Shown here one piece after another: positions 13,885-26,484 of a DNA stretch of 64,000 nt. The DNA lies in contig NW_022097999.1 in NCBI RefSeq assembly GCF_002288925.2, positions 15,846,654 through 15,910,653 on the forward strand, given 5' to 3'. The notes under the pieces are model-generated. The model was not told the DNA's origin. It made no database searches and worked only from the letters and a program-made list of their open reading frames with translations. The DNA comes from Delphinapterus leucas (Eukaryota > Chordata > Mammalia > Artiodactyla > Monodontidae). Numbering within the stretch: the first letter of the stretch is position 1; each line of letters opens with the position of its first letter. The translations under genes and the position numbers were made by a program.

Positions 13885-16650
13885 GTTTAGAGTCTTTTTT
13901 GATATAACATACATAAAGTGCACAGATCTTAAGGGTACAACTCAATGAATTTCTACCTTCAGTACTCTTATAACTACTTCCCAGATAAAGATATAGAACA
14001 TTCCAGCACCCCAGTCAGAACCTCACCCCTCCAAAAGTAATCATTATTCTGATTTCTATTAGCCCACTACTGAATTTCATATGAATGGCATCAACCAGTA
14101 TTTACTCTTTTGCTCAACACTGTAATACTAAAATCAGATTTTGGTGTCAAGTTATGCTGGCCTCATAGAAGGAGTTGAAAAAGTTCTATTCCTTGACAAA
14201 TTTTATGCAAGGTTGGCATTATTTCTTCCTTGAAAGACTGAGAATTCATCAAAAAAACCATCTGGGCTGGGTGTTTTTTTGGTGTGTAAAGGTTTTAAAT
14301 CATGGATTAATTTTCTTTCATACCCATAAGATTACGCACATTTTCATGTCAGTTTCGCAGGTAGTATTTTTCAAGGAATGTGTTCACTTTACCTAAATTG
14401 TTAAATTTATTGGACTAAATGTGCGTCAATGCCTATTTAATGCCTATAGAACCTGTAGTAATACACCTCTTTTCATTCCTGATATTGATAATCTGTGTTT
14501 TCTCTTTGTACTTGATCAGTCTTACTGGATGTTTATCAATTTTATTATCTTTTCAAAAAACCAATGTTTGGTTTTGCTGATTTTCTTTATCTTACATTTT
14601 CTTTCTATTTTGTTCCTTTCTGCTCTTATTTTTACTTTCTTCCGTTTTGGGGGATTTTAATTCATCCTGCATTTAGCTTTTTGAGGTTGAAGTTTAGATA
14701 TTTCAATCTTTCTTCTTTTTTAATACATACATGTAAAGCTATAAATTTACTTCTATGCACTATTTTAAATGCATCCCACACATTTATATATCATTTTCAT
14801 TATAATTTAGGTGAAAAATGTTTTTAATTTCCTTTGTGATACTTTCTTTAACCCATGGGTCATTTAGAAGTATGCTGTTTAATTTCCAAACATTTTGGGA
14901 TTTTCTATTTATCTTTCTGTTACTGATTTCTACTTTGCACTGTAGTCAGAAAACACACGTTATTTCAAAACTTGGCAATTTAAACTTGATTTATGGCCCA
15001 GTACATAGCTTATTTTTGTAAATGATCTATGTGCACTTTAAAAAAAGAGAATTTTGCCGTTGATGAGTGTAATGTTTTACCACTGTCAAGTACAATAAGT
15101 TGATTTTAAGTACTGTTTCAATATTCCTTATCTTTATTGATTCTTCTCTGCCTGTGCGTGTGTGCATGTACATGTGTGTGCGTGTGTTTACTTCCAAAAC
15201 TTTTACTTTCAAATTTGTGCCCTCAAAGCTTGTCTCAGGATTGTCTCTTATAAAAAGGATATAAGTGGCTTTTAATATTTTATCCGATTCAAAAATCTTT
15301 GGCTTCCAATTGTACATATAGTCCATTTACGCTTAATGTAATTTCTGATATGGCTGAGTTTAAGTGTATGCTCATTCTATTTGTTTCATCGAGGTTCACA
15401 GATATACCTCAGTGTGGCCCTTTGTGTTTATCCCACCTAGGATTGGAGAGCTTCTCCAATCTATGATTTGATGTCTCTCCCTGTTTTTAGAAAACTCTCA
15501 GTCAATATTTTTTAAAATATTGCTTCTGTCACACTCCTCTTCTTCTAGGACTCCAAATACACATGTACGTAAAATGTTTTCACCATGTCCCATATGTCTC
15601 TTATTCTCTTCTCTGTATTTTTCCTCTCTGTGCTTCAATCTGGGTATTTTCTACTACTTTTTCTTCCGGTCCAATAATCCTTTATCCTTTTTTTGTGTGT
15701 GTGTCTAAACTGCTATTAAACCAATGTATTGAATTCTTACTTTCCCGTCTTATATTTTTCAGTTGCAGAATTTCCATTTGACTTTTTTAAAGAAGATTTC
15801 AAAACTTTGTGGAAATCCTCCTTCTCTTCTTCTATATTATTGAACATTGTTCGTTCCCGACTGATAACCCCAATATCTGAATAACCTGTAAGTCTCTTTC
15901 TATCATCTTTTTACTCTTCATTTTGGTCATTTGGTTTCAACTTCTAGCGTGCATCTTAATTTTTTATTGGATGCCAACATTCTGTATTAAAAAGCTGTAG
16001 AGGTTCTGGATGATCCAGATTATCTTCCTCCTAAGAATGTAACATATTCTTCTGGCAGGTACAGAGAATGCAGTCAGACCCTATAATCCTGTCAGGGGTT
16101 GGTTTCAAGTTTTGTCAGGGCCACCTTTTTTTGGCTTGCCCTTACTCTGAAGGTGTGGCCTTCTGGGCCTTCAATTAAAGCCTGGGGTATTTACCAGGAC
16201 CCCTCCATCTTGGCCAGTCTTGAACACTGATCTTTATCTCATCAGTACTATACACGGTTGCTGAAATAGCTACAGAGCTTGTTAGGCTCCCAGCTGTTTC
16301 TTTCTGCAGGGATTCTCAGAGTTTTGTTCTGATCGTGTGCACCTCAGAAGTTGGCAAACACCTTAAGGGAAGATTGCACGCCTATTTTTTGCTATATCCC
16401 CGTGGTTCCCTTTCTCCTGGGATTTTGTTCTTCAAATCCCAGATACTTTGGAAGCCCCTAACTCCAACCTGTCAGCCCTGTGGGACTGCTGCTTTCTGCA
16501 AAGCCTCCATACCCTGGGCTGTGAATTAGGAAGCACCCTCGGGGAAGGAGCCAGAGTGAACAAGTAGCTCCCCTCAGTGTGCTCCTGTCTCTCAGGAATT
16601 GTCTCTCAAGTCCTGACTGCATGGGCTGCTCTCTGAACTGTTGTTTCATC
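13885..16650 (-). mobile_element. LINE-1 (L1M), reverse strand, multi-part
   Basis: The left part (13885-14090) looks like the reverse of an L1M 3' UTR ('cataaagtgcacagatc', 'gggtacaactcaatga'). Next comes reverse ORF2 ('agttatgctggcctcatag', 'accatctgggctggg', 'tttgctgattttctttatc', 'tttaatttccaaacatttt'), then older ORF1/5' sequence ('gaatttccatttgac', 'ttttttattggatgcca'). It is in the same orientation as EXT2. Frames are broken throughout. Right edge uncertain. Confidence 0.7.
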
Positions 16651-17624
16651 TACTTTAATAAGATCTTATACTTCTTTTTCTTTTATTGACAGGAGGGTTA
16701 CTCCCAAACCAGCTACTGTGTCAGAGCCTTCTGAAAGAAGACAGTTTCTTATCCAAGCAGAGTTTAAACTCGGTTCCTAATGAAAGCAGGATGCTGGTGT
16801 AGACGACCTTGCCAGCTTCATTCAGCCTACGAGTCCACTCAAAATCAGAGACTGTTAGGACTTACGCAAGGGGGCGAACATTTCCAAGTTTAGCATGAGA
16901 AATTGGAAGCGTAACTGAAATAGGTGGAGGAAAAAGACACTTTCTAGTCCAGACTTACTGACTTTGGTTCTGTTTCCTGGGCAAGTCCTCTATTCATTAG
17001 TTAAAGCCAAGGATAACTTCTGAGTTATATGACGACTGTTGTTTCCACTAACATTAAGAGGAAGGCAAAGCATCCCAATGAGAATTTCTCCTACTCAAAG
17101 AAAATCAGAAACAGATTTAGCTTCCAAGGGCATCTGACTTAAGCTGTCCTGTGGTCGGCCATCTGGGTACAGCCTGGGGGCCTGCTGGTTGCCTGCTGCT
17201 GCTTCTTAGATACACTCCACTCGCTCCAATCTCCTTCCTTCTCAGTCATCTTGCTGCTTTCCCTCCCATCATCCAGCCAAAATATCTACAGTTCATGAGA
17301 CCTAAAAGAATCCATCTTCTCTGTGAGAACTTTACTGAGGTTGAGCGCCCCCAACATCAACAATCTTCTCTTACTGTGAAACACCACAGCATTTACAGCC
17401 TTTATCTTATAGGTCAGGTGTCTTACGTTCTGTTCTATCACTGTTTCGCTGCTATTTCGGATGCTCGCATTTCTCGCTCCAGCTAGACTGAATTCCTTTG
17501 GTGTGGAAACTGGCATTCTTTTATTAGTATCCTTGCAAATGTTAGAATGTTTTCCCTGTTGCAAAGCACTTTTGTACCCATGGTCTCGTTTGCTCTTTAT
17601 TGCCAGTTTGTCACTTATTTGGGG

Positions 17625-17720
17625 CAGATGCAAATCTCATTTTATATGTGAGGAAACTGAGACACAAAGCTGTTAAGTGGCAGTGTCACCGCTCATGAAT
17701 CCTAACTCTAAAGTCAGACC
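17625..17720 (-). repeat. MIR SINE fragment, reverse
   Basis: Contains 'tgtgaggaaactgagacac' and 'gctgttaagtggcagtg', the reverse complement of the MIR core. Confidence 0.6.
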
Positions 17721-18794
17721 TTTCCCTACCCCATTCTAGAGTATTAAGAGTACCAGCGCACAGTAAGTTTCAGGAAACGGTCCTCTACCAAGGAACTGAA
17801 AGGAGTAAAAATTCACTGAGAAGCGTGAGCCCCACACGTAAACACACACAGCTTAAATATTTACCTCCTTTTTTACCCAAATGGGTCCATCTTCGTAGGT
17901 TCTTTTATTTTAAATCACACCACACTCAAACTTAAGCATTCCAAAGCTTTACGTTCACATTGAATCACAGCAGAGACAGCAGCATTTGGGATTTATAGGA
18001 AACAATGATTGGTAACAAATCCACCTAGAATACCAGCCAACTGCACAAGTGTAGGACAGAGCTTCTGATTTAAGGTGTCTCAAATCATCTAGCCCTGTCC
18101 ACCAAATTACAATTTCTCTCAGAAAGGAAGCAAGCTTTGCCAATAATCATAGTTCAAGTGTCTCAGCCTGAGGATAAGTGAACTTTGCAGGCTTAATTAT
18201 TTCTGCAGGACCTCTTTAACACCTTGAAGTGTTTAGAAGGCATAATTTACAGCCCCTCCAGGACTCAGCATCAGCCACTTTTCGGCAGAGAGGAAGCAGT
18301 TTTCAGCTATGCTGGCAATACGTGAAAGCACCAGTGTTCCCATCCAGTGAGCAAATGCAAATGCTTATTATGTTTTGAGGGTTTTTCCCCCCTAAAACAG
18401 GGGCCACACTTCTTCCTATCTGAAAAGTTTAAATGAGGGACTCTTCCACAGCTCTGCAAATTCCCTAGGCACTCCACACTGTGGATCTACACAGCTGAAA
18501 GGTAAGTCACATATGAAATGGTCATAACAATAACGTTCGACAAAGCATTTAGCTTTTCTTCATTAAACGGATACCATGGTAATTTTGTAAAATGTGCATA
18601 TTTCAAAGCATAAGAACTACAAAGTTCCTATGATGCTTTCAAATATTAGAATCATAAAGCAAAGGGCAAGGATTGGGCCAACTTAAAACTAACTTAAGCA
18701 AATAAATACTTCAAATTGAAACCGCTACTTTGGTTTAATTTCTTTGATTTTCAGTAACATAAAGCCAACAGGATTAGCAATAACAAGTGTTTAA

Positions 18795-18990
18795 AGGAAG
18801 CCCGCACAGTATGGTAGAAAGAACCACGGCGATGAGTACCTTGCACAATTTTAAGTGACTTAACCCCTCTGTTTTTTGAATCTATGAGATGGAGACCACA
18901 CCACCTTTCTCGTGGAGCTGAGGATCCAGTGAGATGAGGGTTGTAAAGCTCCCTGCCCAGTGCCAGTGCAGAACAGATAATCAGAACATG
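18795..18990 (+). repeat. MIR SINE
   Basis: Order 'agtatggtagaaagaac', 'acttaacccctctg', 'ctatgagatggagacca', 'ccagtgagatgagggttgta', 'ctgcccagtgcc' follows MIR from head to tail. Confidence 0.6.
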
Positions 18991-19329
18991 TTAGCTCTCT
19001 GCTCAACACTTGCATCCATCCTGTCCCCTCAGGGTCTTTGTCACTTATGTTAGAATACACTCAGCACTGTTTTGGGGTGGGAAGGGAGGAAGGGGTAGAG
19101 GAGAGACAGAATGGGATCTCAACATTACACTCCATTCATCTCAATTCTTGAAGCCAGTAAAGAAATCCAACTGGTCACAGAACAGAGTTAGATATAATAA
19201 AAATAAATCAAGTACGAGTGTGACAGACCTTTATGCTGAAAAGTACAGCAACCAATGACATGCCCCTTCTACCTGAATCTCTAAGCTTCCAAGGAAGAGG
19301 CCAGCACTCCTCTGGAAACTGTGAGGGTG

Positions 19330-19430
19330 GGAACACATCTGGTTTTGCTCACGACTGGTCTTGCAGCCCCTAGCACAGTGCCTGTCAAGGAGTGGGCAGT
19401 CAAACGTTTGTTGAAAGAACAAATCCATCT
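19330..19430 (+). repeat. L2 3' end
   Basis: Shows 'cagcccctagcacagtgcc' and 'gtcaaacgtttgttgaa', the conserved L2 terminus. Confidence 0.6.
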
Positions 19431-20949
19431 CCCTCACAGGCATCACATGCATCTCACGGGACTTTCCAAATCTTCTAAGTACCAGCCCATGACCCTAAAG
19501 GGGGAAGGCCATCATTTAATAATAATGACCGCATCTTGTATACAGAATTTTAAAAGGTAAAAGATGGAGGAAATGGATTTGAGGGGAAAAAAAGGAAAAT
19601 TTGTTTCCGGGTGAAACAGCAAGGCAGCAATGGGATTATAAGTTGCCCTTATATTACGCACGTAAAGACCACGAGAGAGAGAAACGGTTGTTAAAACTAT
19701 GCCATGCAAGTCTGTTCCTAGTGGACAGGCTATCCAACCATTCAAAGACTACACAGAAGGACAGGAACCCCAGGATCCCTAGCGGTCCAAGAGCATCTGC
19801 CTCCCAAAGCAGTGACGGCTTTCCAGTGCCCTTCAGTCAGCAGCCGGCTGTGCAATATGCCCTTCCCATCAGAACCTCCTGAATGTGACCCAGGTCAACA
19901 GGCTTCATTTTAGTGCGTTAAAGGACTTTCCTAATGAAAACCACAAAATAAAATGATAAACCAGCCAGCTAAGCCTCTGTCCCAAATCCCAAGAGGTAGC
20001 ACCGTCCAAACACCCGACAACGACATGTAGCCGTGGATCAGTAGGGGCCCCAATTCTGCTCTGTTTCCCCACCCCCCACCCACTGGTTGGTCACAACATA
20101 AAGGATCTGTTTCTGCTTAGGATGCAGAAAGCCACAAGGGAACATGGAATCCACCATAACGATGAGAAAACGGCACCAGATACCCCACTAACACCATAAC
20201 GTGTCTTGGGCCGATCGGAGAGCTATGGTCATAAGGCAATCAGGGAAACCAAACTCCAAAGAGTGACAGCCAGGAGCAATGGGACGCTCAAACTATTTCA
20301 GCTTTGGAAAAGCACAGAAGGTAGGGGTGGCTACTGTAAAAGCAGCCTCAAAATACAGCTAAAGTTTTAACCAATTCCTCAAACTGAGTGTGGGCTAGTA
20401 GGGCAGTTTGGAAGTTCTAGACATAAGCAGGACACCCCCCCACAAGCAACTCAGAGGGACGCTGCCCTGGTAGCAGGGGCAGACGCAAAAGCCATCTGCC
20501 CCTGAAGGACAACCAGGTAAACTCGCTCAGATCAGGCTCCTACACGGATACAGCGCACAGGTCAGCTACCACCAAGGGAGGGGCAGGAAACTCCCTCCAA
20601 CCTCAGACGCCCACAGAGGGCAGACTCTAGCTGCCCAGGGGGAGGAGCAAGAATGCTGGGAAAGGCCCACCTCCAAGGCCCCGGCAAGCAAGCCTGCCAG
20701 ACTGCGGCTGGACCAGGGGAACAGAATCCTGCTGCTCCACCACGAGCCCGGCACCACACACAAGCAAGGGAAGTCTACCCACGGACAGGAGCAAGGCCTC
20801 CTGTGTGGCACAGGCGGGCAGGGCCTGCTGAAAGTGGAGGGTGAGGCTGGAACTCTGAGAAAAACCTTGGTACCTTGTGCCCCACACAGGAACAAGGTGA
20901 CCACCAGCAGCATCTGAAGTGTGTGGTGCTGGAGGTAAGTCTAGCAATG

Positions 20950-21650
20950 GACAAATCCAAACCCACCTTGATTACACACTAGACTGAGTCAACCTCCCAT
21001 GCTAACAGCTCACAGAAGAAGAGGTCTGCCCATTTCTGGACATGACATTTACTTTAGGTCTCTTGTTTTTCTAACACACAATGTCCATCATTCAGTCAAC
21101 ATTTATCGGAAACAAAATGTGAAAGAAAACAATCTACCGTCAAAACATAAAGCCACCAGCAGAACCAGACCCAAAGATGACCAAGATGTTGGAACTACTA
21201 GATGGGGGCCTTAAACTAACTATAATTAATATGTTGAAGCAACTAGTAAAAAAGGCAGACCACTTACATGAACAGATGGCAGACGGGAGTATTCAGTAGA
21301 GAGATGAAAACTATAAGAAAAAGAGCCAAATGAAAATGCTAGAAGTAAAAAACATAGTGTCATAGAATTTCTTCAATTGGTTTATCAGCACAGTAGATAT
21401 GGCAAAGGAAAGAAATACTGTAGTGAACTTGAAAATAAAAAAGAAATTATCCAAACCAAAATGCAAAGAGAAAGAGTGTAAGAAAACAGAACAGAGCACC
21501 CAAGAACTGTAGAACCATATCTAATGTTCTTACAGTAGCTGTAATTGGAGTTCCAGAAGAGGGGTAGGAAACAAGGCAACAGATACATCTAAAGAAATAA
21601 TGGCTAAGAATTTTCCAAAATTAATGGAAAACAATAAAACAGACTGAATA
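20950..21650 (+). mobile_element. LINE-1 (L1M) ORF1 region
   Basis: A-rich block with 'gtaattggagttccagaaga', 'gaattttccaaaattaatgg' and the preceding 'cacccaagaactgtag', typical of old L1 ORF1. Upstream GC-richer text (20400-20950) may be its 5' UTR. No intact frame. Confidence 0.55.
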
Positions 21651-22914
21651 AGTGCAGAGAACCAAGACAGAGTAAATAAAGCATTCGCCTTCTCCCTCAG
21701 GAAGTTTAAGAAACAGCTGCATCGTTAAAGATGCAAAAGCACTTCTGCCTCTGAGCAACCTGGGAGATTCAAGGGATCTGAGTACAGGAGATTTTCTCTC
21801 AGCTTACTACACTGACAGAACCATATATCTCAGGTGAAGGGCTGGAAAATATTTCCACGCCTCATGGATTAATTTTTCAAAGCTGTGTCTGAAGATGAAT
21901 CTGAAAACTTCCAAAGGGATTCTAAGCCTTTCCAAGCACCAGTGCACCACAGGCTGATGAGTTCCTTTTCATTTGTTTGCTGTGACAAATGGAACCAATG
22001 AGCATTCCTACTATTGCTCCAAAGCCTCCTATGCAGCAAACTCTGCAGGGTTACACTGGCTCTCTTCCTCGCTACCTTCCCGTACAGATGAGAGGGCAAG
22101 AGCAGGGAGCCCAGTGCCCTTCTTGCCTAACCTCACACCAGCCTGGAGGCAGCAGAGACAGGCTCGAACAACCTCCACCTGGCAGCCAAAGTCACACACT
22201 GGTGAGGTCAAATGATAATACGAGCATCCTGATTCCTAGTTGAGAACTACTGCAAGACTGGCTTTTTGTTTATTCTTTTGCTTATCCCATTTTTATAAAC
22301 ATAACAGTTACAAGACAACGTACTTAAAATTAGGGGAAAAAAATATCAACAAAACCCCCCAGGAGCACTTCTCATGGACTGAAGGTTTTATAAAAACATA
22401 CTAGGCCTGTGTTGTCAGTTTTTCTAGAGGAGAAGAGGAAGTTCACTAACATTTGATACCTTTACTCAATGATTCAACAAACAATAATAAAAAGGATTTA
22501 CCGCCTTTAAAATAGAGATTTCTGTAGCAGAAAAGGTTAATATATCAGGAATTTATCAGCACTCCAGTTTTTTCTTTACTTAAAATATTTATTTTGTTAA
22601 TTACATTTAAAATACCTTACTCCATAAAATCTGAGAGTGCTTTTTTTCATTCCCGTACTCATGAAGCTACTTTACTCGCCCTCTCCACGCGCATCTTCCA
22701 CCTAAAAGTCCCTGATGCCCCTGGAGGCACTTTTCCATCATCTAGCGCAGTGTTCCCAGGCCCACCATCTCAATTACTTGATCACAGCACCTGAGGAAGC
22801 CACATATACCACTCACTGAACTTTCCTCAAAGCCAGAGACATCTGTTCACGTAACAGTAGCAGAGTTCATTCCACAATTTTTTGGTAGGTGTAAATTTTT
22901 TTTATTTCTTTACC
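21651..22914. other. intron 7 sequence, no gene seen
   Basis: No recognised repeat or exon. Overlapping open frames at 21973-22243 are on both strands and have no domain signature. Confidence 0.4.
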
Positions 22915-23600
22915 ATGCAAACTTGCAATTGCTTTCTTTTTAACTTTTCATTTTGAAATAATTTTAGAGAACAGTTGCAATGGTAGTACAGAGAGTTCCC
23001 GAATACCCTCACCCAGCTTCTCCCAATGTTAACATCCTGTATCACCACGGTACAACGATCAAAACTAAGACATTAACATTTAGTTAATTCTATTAACTCA
23101 GCTACAGACTTCTGTTTTCTTTTTGGATTTTCCCAGTTTTCTTCTAAGGTCACTTTTCTGTTCCAAGATCTAATCTAGGACACTGCATTGCATTTGGTTG
23201 TCATGCTTCCTTAGTTTCCTCCCATCTGTGACAGTTTCTCCATCTTTCCTTGTAGTTCATGACCTTGATACTTTTGCCTAGTGTGGTCAGGAATTTTGCA
23301 GAATGTCCCTCAATCTGGGTTGGTTTATTAGACTGGGGTTATGGATTTTGGAGAATACTACAGAGCTGATGTGCTTTTCTCTTTACTTCATATCGGGGGA
23401 CACATGGTATCACCGTGACTTATTACAGGGGAAGTTCACCTTGATCCCCTGGTTAAGGTGGGGTTTGCCAGGTTTCTCCACTGTAAAGCTACCATCCCCA
23501 TTTCATAATCTATGCGTTAGAAGCAAGTCACTATATTTGGACTGTATTCAAAGGGAGGATAATTAAGCTCCACCTCCTGGAGGAGGGAGTATCAAAGAAT
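22915..23600 (-). mobile_element. LINE-1 (L1ME-like) 3' UTR, reverse
   Basis: Reverse copy of an L1M 3' UTR: T-rich left end, 'cagagagttcccgaatacc', 'gtttctccatctttccttg', 'agactggggttatggatttt', 'ctggttaaggtggggtttgc', 'aagctccacctcctggag'. The same UTR family occurs in forward orientation at 2640-3345. Confidence 0.7.
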
Positions 23601-23897
23601 TTAGCACACCATTTTTAGCGTTGTTTAAAAGGATTAAAAACTAAGAAATTCTATTCACCGAGTATTATATATATGTTAGCTACTCTATGTATACACAGTA
23701 TAGGATTTTATTAAAATCCTTAAGCCTACGGGGTTTTGTGGCTTATGGAAATATTAAAACTTTTCTTTCCTCAATAACTTCACTAAATAAAAAATCTGAC
23801 ATTTGCCTTAAATGTTAAGTTGAAGACTGATAACACATCTCATCTATTGAAAAGAGAAAAGCATATAGCCAGTTTTTATTAAAAATCTTAAGAGACT

Positions 23898-24243
23898 GGG
23901 CTTCTCTCGTGGCGCAGTGGTTAAGAATCCACCTGCCAATGCAGGGGACACGGGTTTGAGCCCTGGTCCAGGAAGATCCCACATGCTGCGGAGCAACTAA
24001 GCCCGTGCGCCACAACTACAGAGCCTGCTCTCTAGAGCATGCGTGTCACAACTACTGAAGCCCGCGCGCCTAGAGCCCATGCTCCACAACGAGAAGCCAC
24101 CACAATGAGAAGCCCGCGCACCGCAACGAAGAGTAGCCCCCGCTTGCGAAAACTAGAGAAAGCCCACCGCAGCAACGAAGACCAAATGCAGCCAAAAAAA
24201 TAATAAAATTAATAAAAAATTAATAAAAAAGCAACAACAATTA
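23898..24243 (+). mobile_element. CHR-type SINE, long form, one internal unit missing
   Basis: Starts gggcttctctcgtggcgcag and ends 'aatgcagcc' plus a degenerate A/T tail. Only two 'cacaact' units are present where the other long copies have three. Probable target duplication aaaaatcttaagaga (23881-23895) against aaaaatcttgagatg (24244-24258). Antisense to EXT2. Confidence 0.92.
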
Positions 24244-24339
24244 AAAAAATCTTGAGATGAAATCTACTGAGACCTCAAATATTTCCAAATTTCAATTGCT
24301 TCTAGTCTCATATTTTAACTTTACTCTGATATATACACA

Positions 24340-24610
24340 GAATTACCATCCAAAAATAAAGTAAGCACCCAATTTGATAATTTGGAAAAGAATGAAGGAA
24401 ACATAAGGAAACTAGTAGAAGCAATAAGAAAACAGAAAAAGAAAGGAATTTGAAAAGAAATCCAAGAGCTTTCCATTGATTGGCTATTAAGAAAATCCTA
24501 GAGAATCAACTAAAAACCTATCAGAGCAATAAGGAAGTTCAGTTTTGTGGCCAGCTACAAAATAGTGTTTAAAATAAATAAAACAAAAAACCAAAACTCT
24601 TGTATCCCAG
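24340..24610 (+). mobile_element. LINE-1 ORF2 fragment
   Basis: Contains 'aatccaagagctttccat', 'tcctagagaatcaactaa', 'aagttcagttttgtggccag', as in the L1 ORF2 reverse-transcriptase region. Broken frames. Confidence 0.5.
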
Positions 24611-24630
24611 CAATACCCAGTGAGATTGTG

Positions 24631-24700
24631 TACACACACACACACACACGCGCGCGCACACAAACACACACGTGTGCGCACACAAACACACACACACACA
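24631..24700. repeat. (CA)n/(CG)n alternating purine-pyrimidine microsatellite
   Basis: About 70 bases of CA repeats interrupted by CGCGCGCG and CGTGTGCGC. Alternating purine-pyrimidine with CG steps is a classic Z-DNA-prone tract. Confidence 0.95.
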
Positions 24701-24702
24701 AT

Positions 24703-25294
24703 TAATGGCAAAGTTCATCCCACTACCCCAACTTCTCACAGTCCAGATTACTATTAGTCCTGACAGATGTTAGTTGCCTCCCCAGCATCCATTACCTTCC
24801 TTATCTTTACTAACAAAACCAGCTTAAAATACTAAATTTTCCACCCTCCTGTGCAGCAATGGATGACCATGTGACACAGTACTGGTACAGCCCCTGGGTA
24901 TGTGAGTTTTCCTAACTAAAAAGATGAAGCCTTTTAAGGGTAAGCCTTTCGGTTTTCTCCCTTCGTCTTCTCCCTCTGCTTGCCCGGAATGCAGACATGA
25001 TTGGCTGGAATTGAAGCAGACGTATTGTAAATGAAAAGACAAAGCCAGCATGCTGATGGTGATGGAGCAGAAACAGAGAAAGAAGCCTGCTTCTCTGATG
25101 GCATACCTGAATCACTACACTTGCCCTGGATGGACTGCCTACTTCCAGATTTCTTTTAATGTGAGACATACAAACCCTGACTTCTTTAGCTATGGTTAGT
25201 GGAGTTTTCTTCTATATTTAGTTACATATCCTCCTCATACTGTTCTCTTATGTGAAGACCATAATATAGCCTTTATTTCCCTAAACACAAAAGC
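24703..25294. other. intron 7 sequence, no gene seen
   Basis: Unique-looking intronic DNA between two L1 fragments. Nothing recognised. Confidence 0.4.
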
Positions 25295-25440
25295 AATCAT
25301 TATTTGCATATGATAGGATTTTATATCTGGAAGACTCAAGAGAATCAGCAAGAAATATGTGAACTAATTACAGAATCCAGGAAGGTGGATAATTGCAAAA
25401 TACACATAATAAAATTAGTTTAATTCCATCTCTAGTTATG
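25295..25440 (+). mobile_element. LINE-1 ORF2 fragment
   Basis: 'gaagactcaagagaatcagc', 'gtgaactaattacagaatcc' and 'aattgcaaaatacacata' match the same ORF2 segment as the copy at 11320. Confidence 0.55.
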
Positions 25441-25569
25441 TTACAGAAGGTCGCAAAAGACCACCAGACCACCACGTGTCTCATGACAAGAAAACGAGAC
25501 AAAGTGTTTCAGCCAAAATTCAAGTTTTCTTTAGAGCCAAAGAGTTTGTATTCTAACCTTGCTATAACA

Positions 25570-26110
25570 TCTCTTATTAGTTTAGTAGTTTGTAGATTCT
25601 TTTGGCTTTTCTGAATACACAATCATGTCGTCTCCAAATGAAGACAGTTTTCCTTTTTCTTTTCCAATTTTTATGCCTTTTATTTATTTTTCTTTTGCAC
25701 TGTCTAGGACCTTCAGTACAATGCTGGGCACAAGTGGAGAGAGTAGACATCCTTGACATGATCCCAATTTTAGGAGAAGGCGTTCAGTACTGAACCAGTA
25801 AGTATAATGTTAGCTCTAAGTTTTTCATAAATATCCTTTATCATGTTACAGGAGTTCCTTTCTATTCCTCATTTAGCTGAGAGTTCTTCTCAAGAATGAT
25901 TGCGGAATTTTATCAAATGATTTTTTCCTACCTTTTTAAGACGATCGGGTAGGCTTTTCCTCCTTCATTTTGTTAATGTGAGAAGGTACATTAATTAAAT
26001 TTTTAATGTTAAACCAATCTTATATTCCTGACCTCATCTAGTTATGATAGGTATCTCTTTTTATATACTGCTAGGTTCGATTTATATTTTTTTGTTTAGG
26101 ATTTACGCGG
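25570..26110 (-). mobile_element. LINE-1 ORF2 fragment, reverse
   Basis: Reverse L1 reverse-transcriptase region: 'aatcatgtcgtctccaaatg', 'aatgctgggcacaagtggag', 'catccttgacatgatcccaa', 'tcattttgttaatgtgagaa'. Same orientation as EXT2. Confidence 0.7.
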
Positions 26111-26329
26111 TCCCATTAATGTGGGATAGCTGCCTGACACAAATGACTGTAAGATGCACCATTATTTTACATAACACTAAGAAAGAAAAAGCTTCCAATT
26201 AAGATATGATACAATGCTAAAACAATATCAATTTTAACACAATCTGACATCAAAGATTTTGAAGTATGAAAAAATAAGGGTCTGAGAATCAATTAAACAT
26301 GGTATATACTTTTTCACTTGACCCTCACA

Positions 26330-26475
26330 ACAATCCTATATGAAAAGAGATAATCCTACAGACAAGAAAACAAGGCTCAGAAAGGTTAACAGTAACTTGC
26401 TCATGGTCCCAAAGCTGATAACTGAAGATCCAGAACACGAAGCCATTTTGTCTAGCTCTGAAGTCCATGTTCTTT
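26330..26475 (-). repeat. MIR SINE, reverse
   Basis: Contains 'aaggctcagaaaggttaac', 'taacttgctcatggtccc' and 'aagctgataactgaagatcc', the reverse of MIR. Confidence 0.65.
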
Positions 26476-26484
26476 TCATCATTT

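Larger units (their letters stand above)
16650..20949. other. intron 7 sequence with scattered MIR and L2
   Basis: Mostly unique-looking. MIR remnants at 17625-17720 and 18795-18990 and an L2 end at 19330-19430 are listed separately. 20220-20950 may be L1M 5' sequence leading into the block at 20950, but I cannot show it. No exon or RNA gene. Confidence 0.4.
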
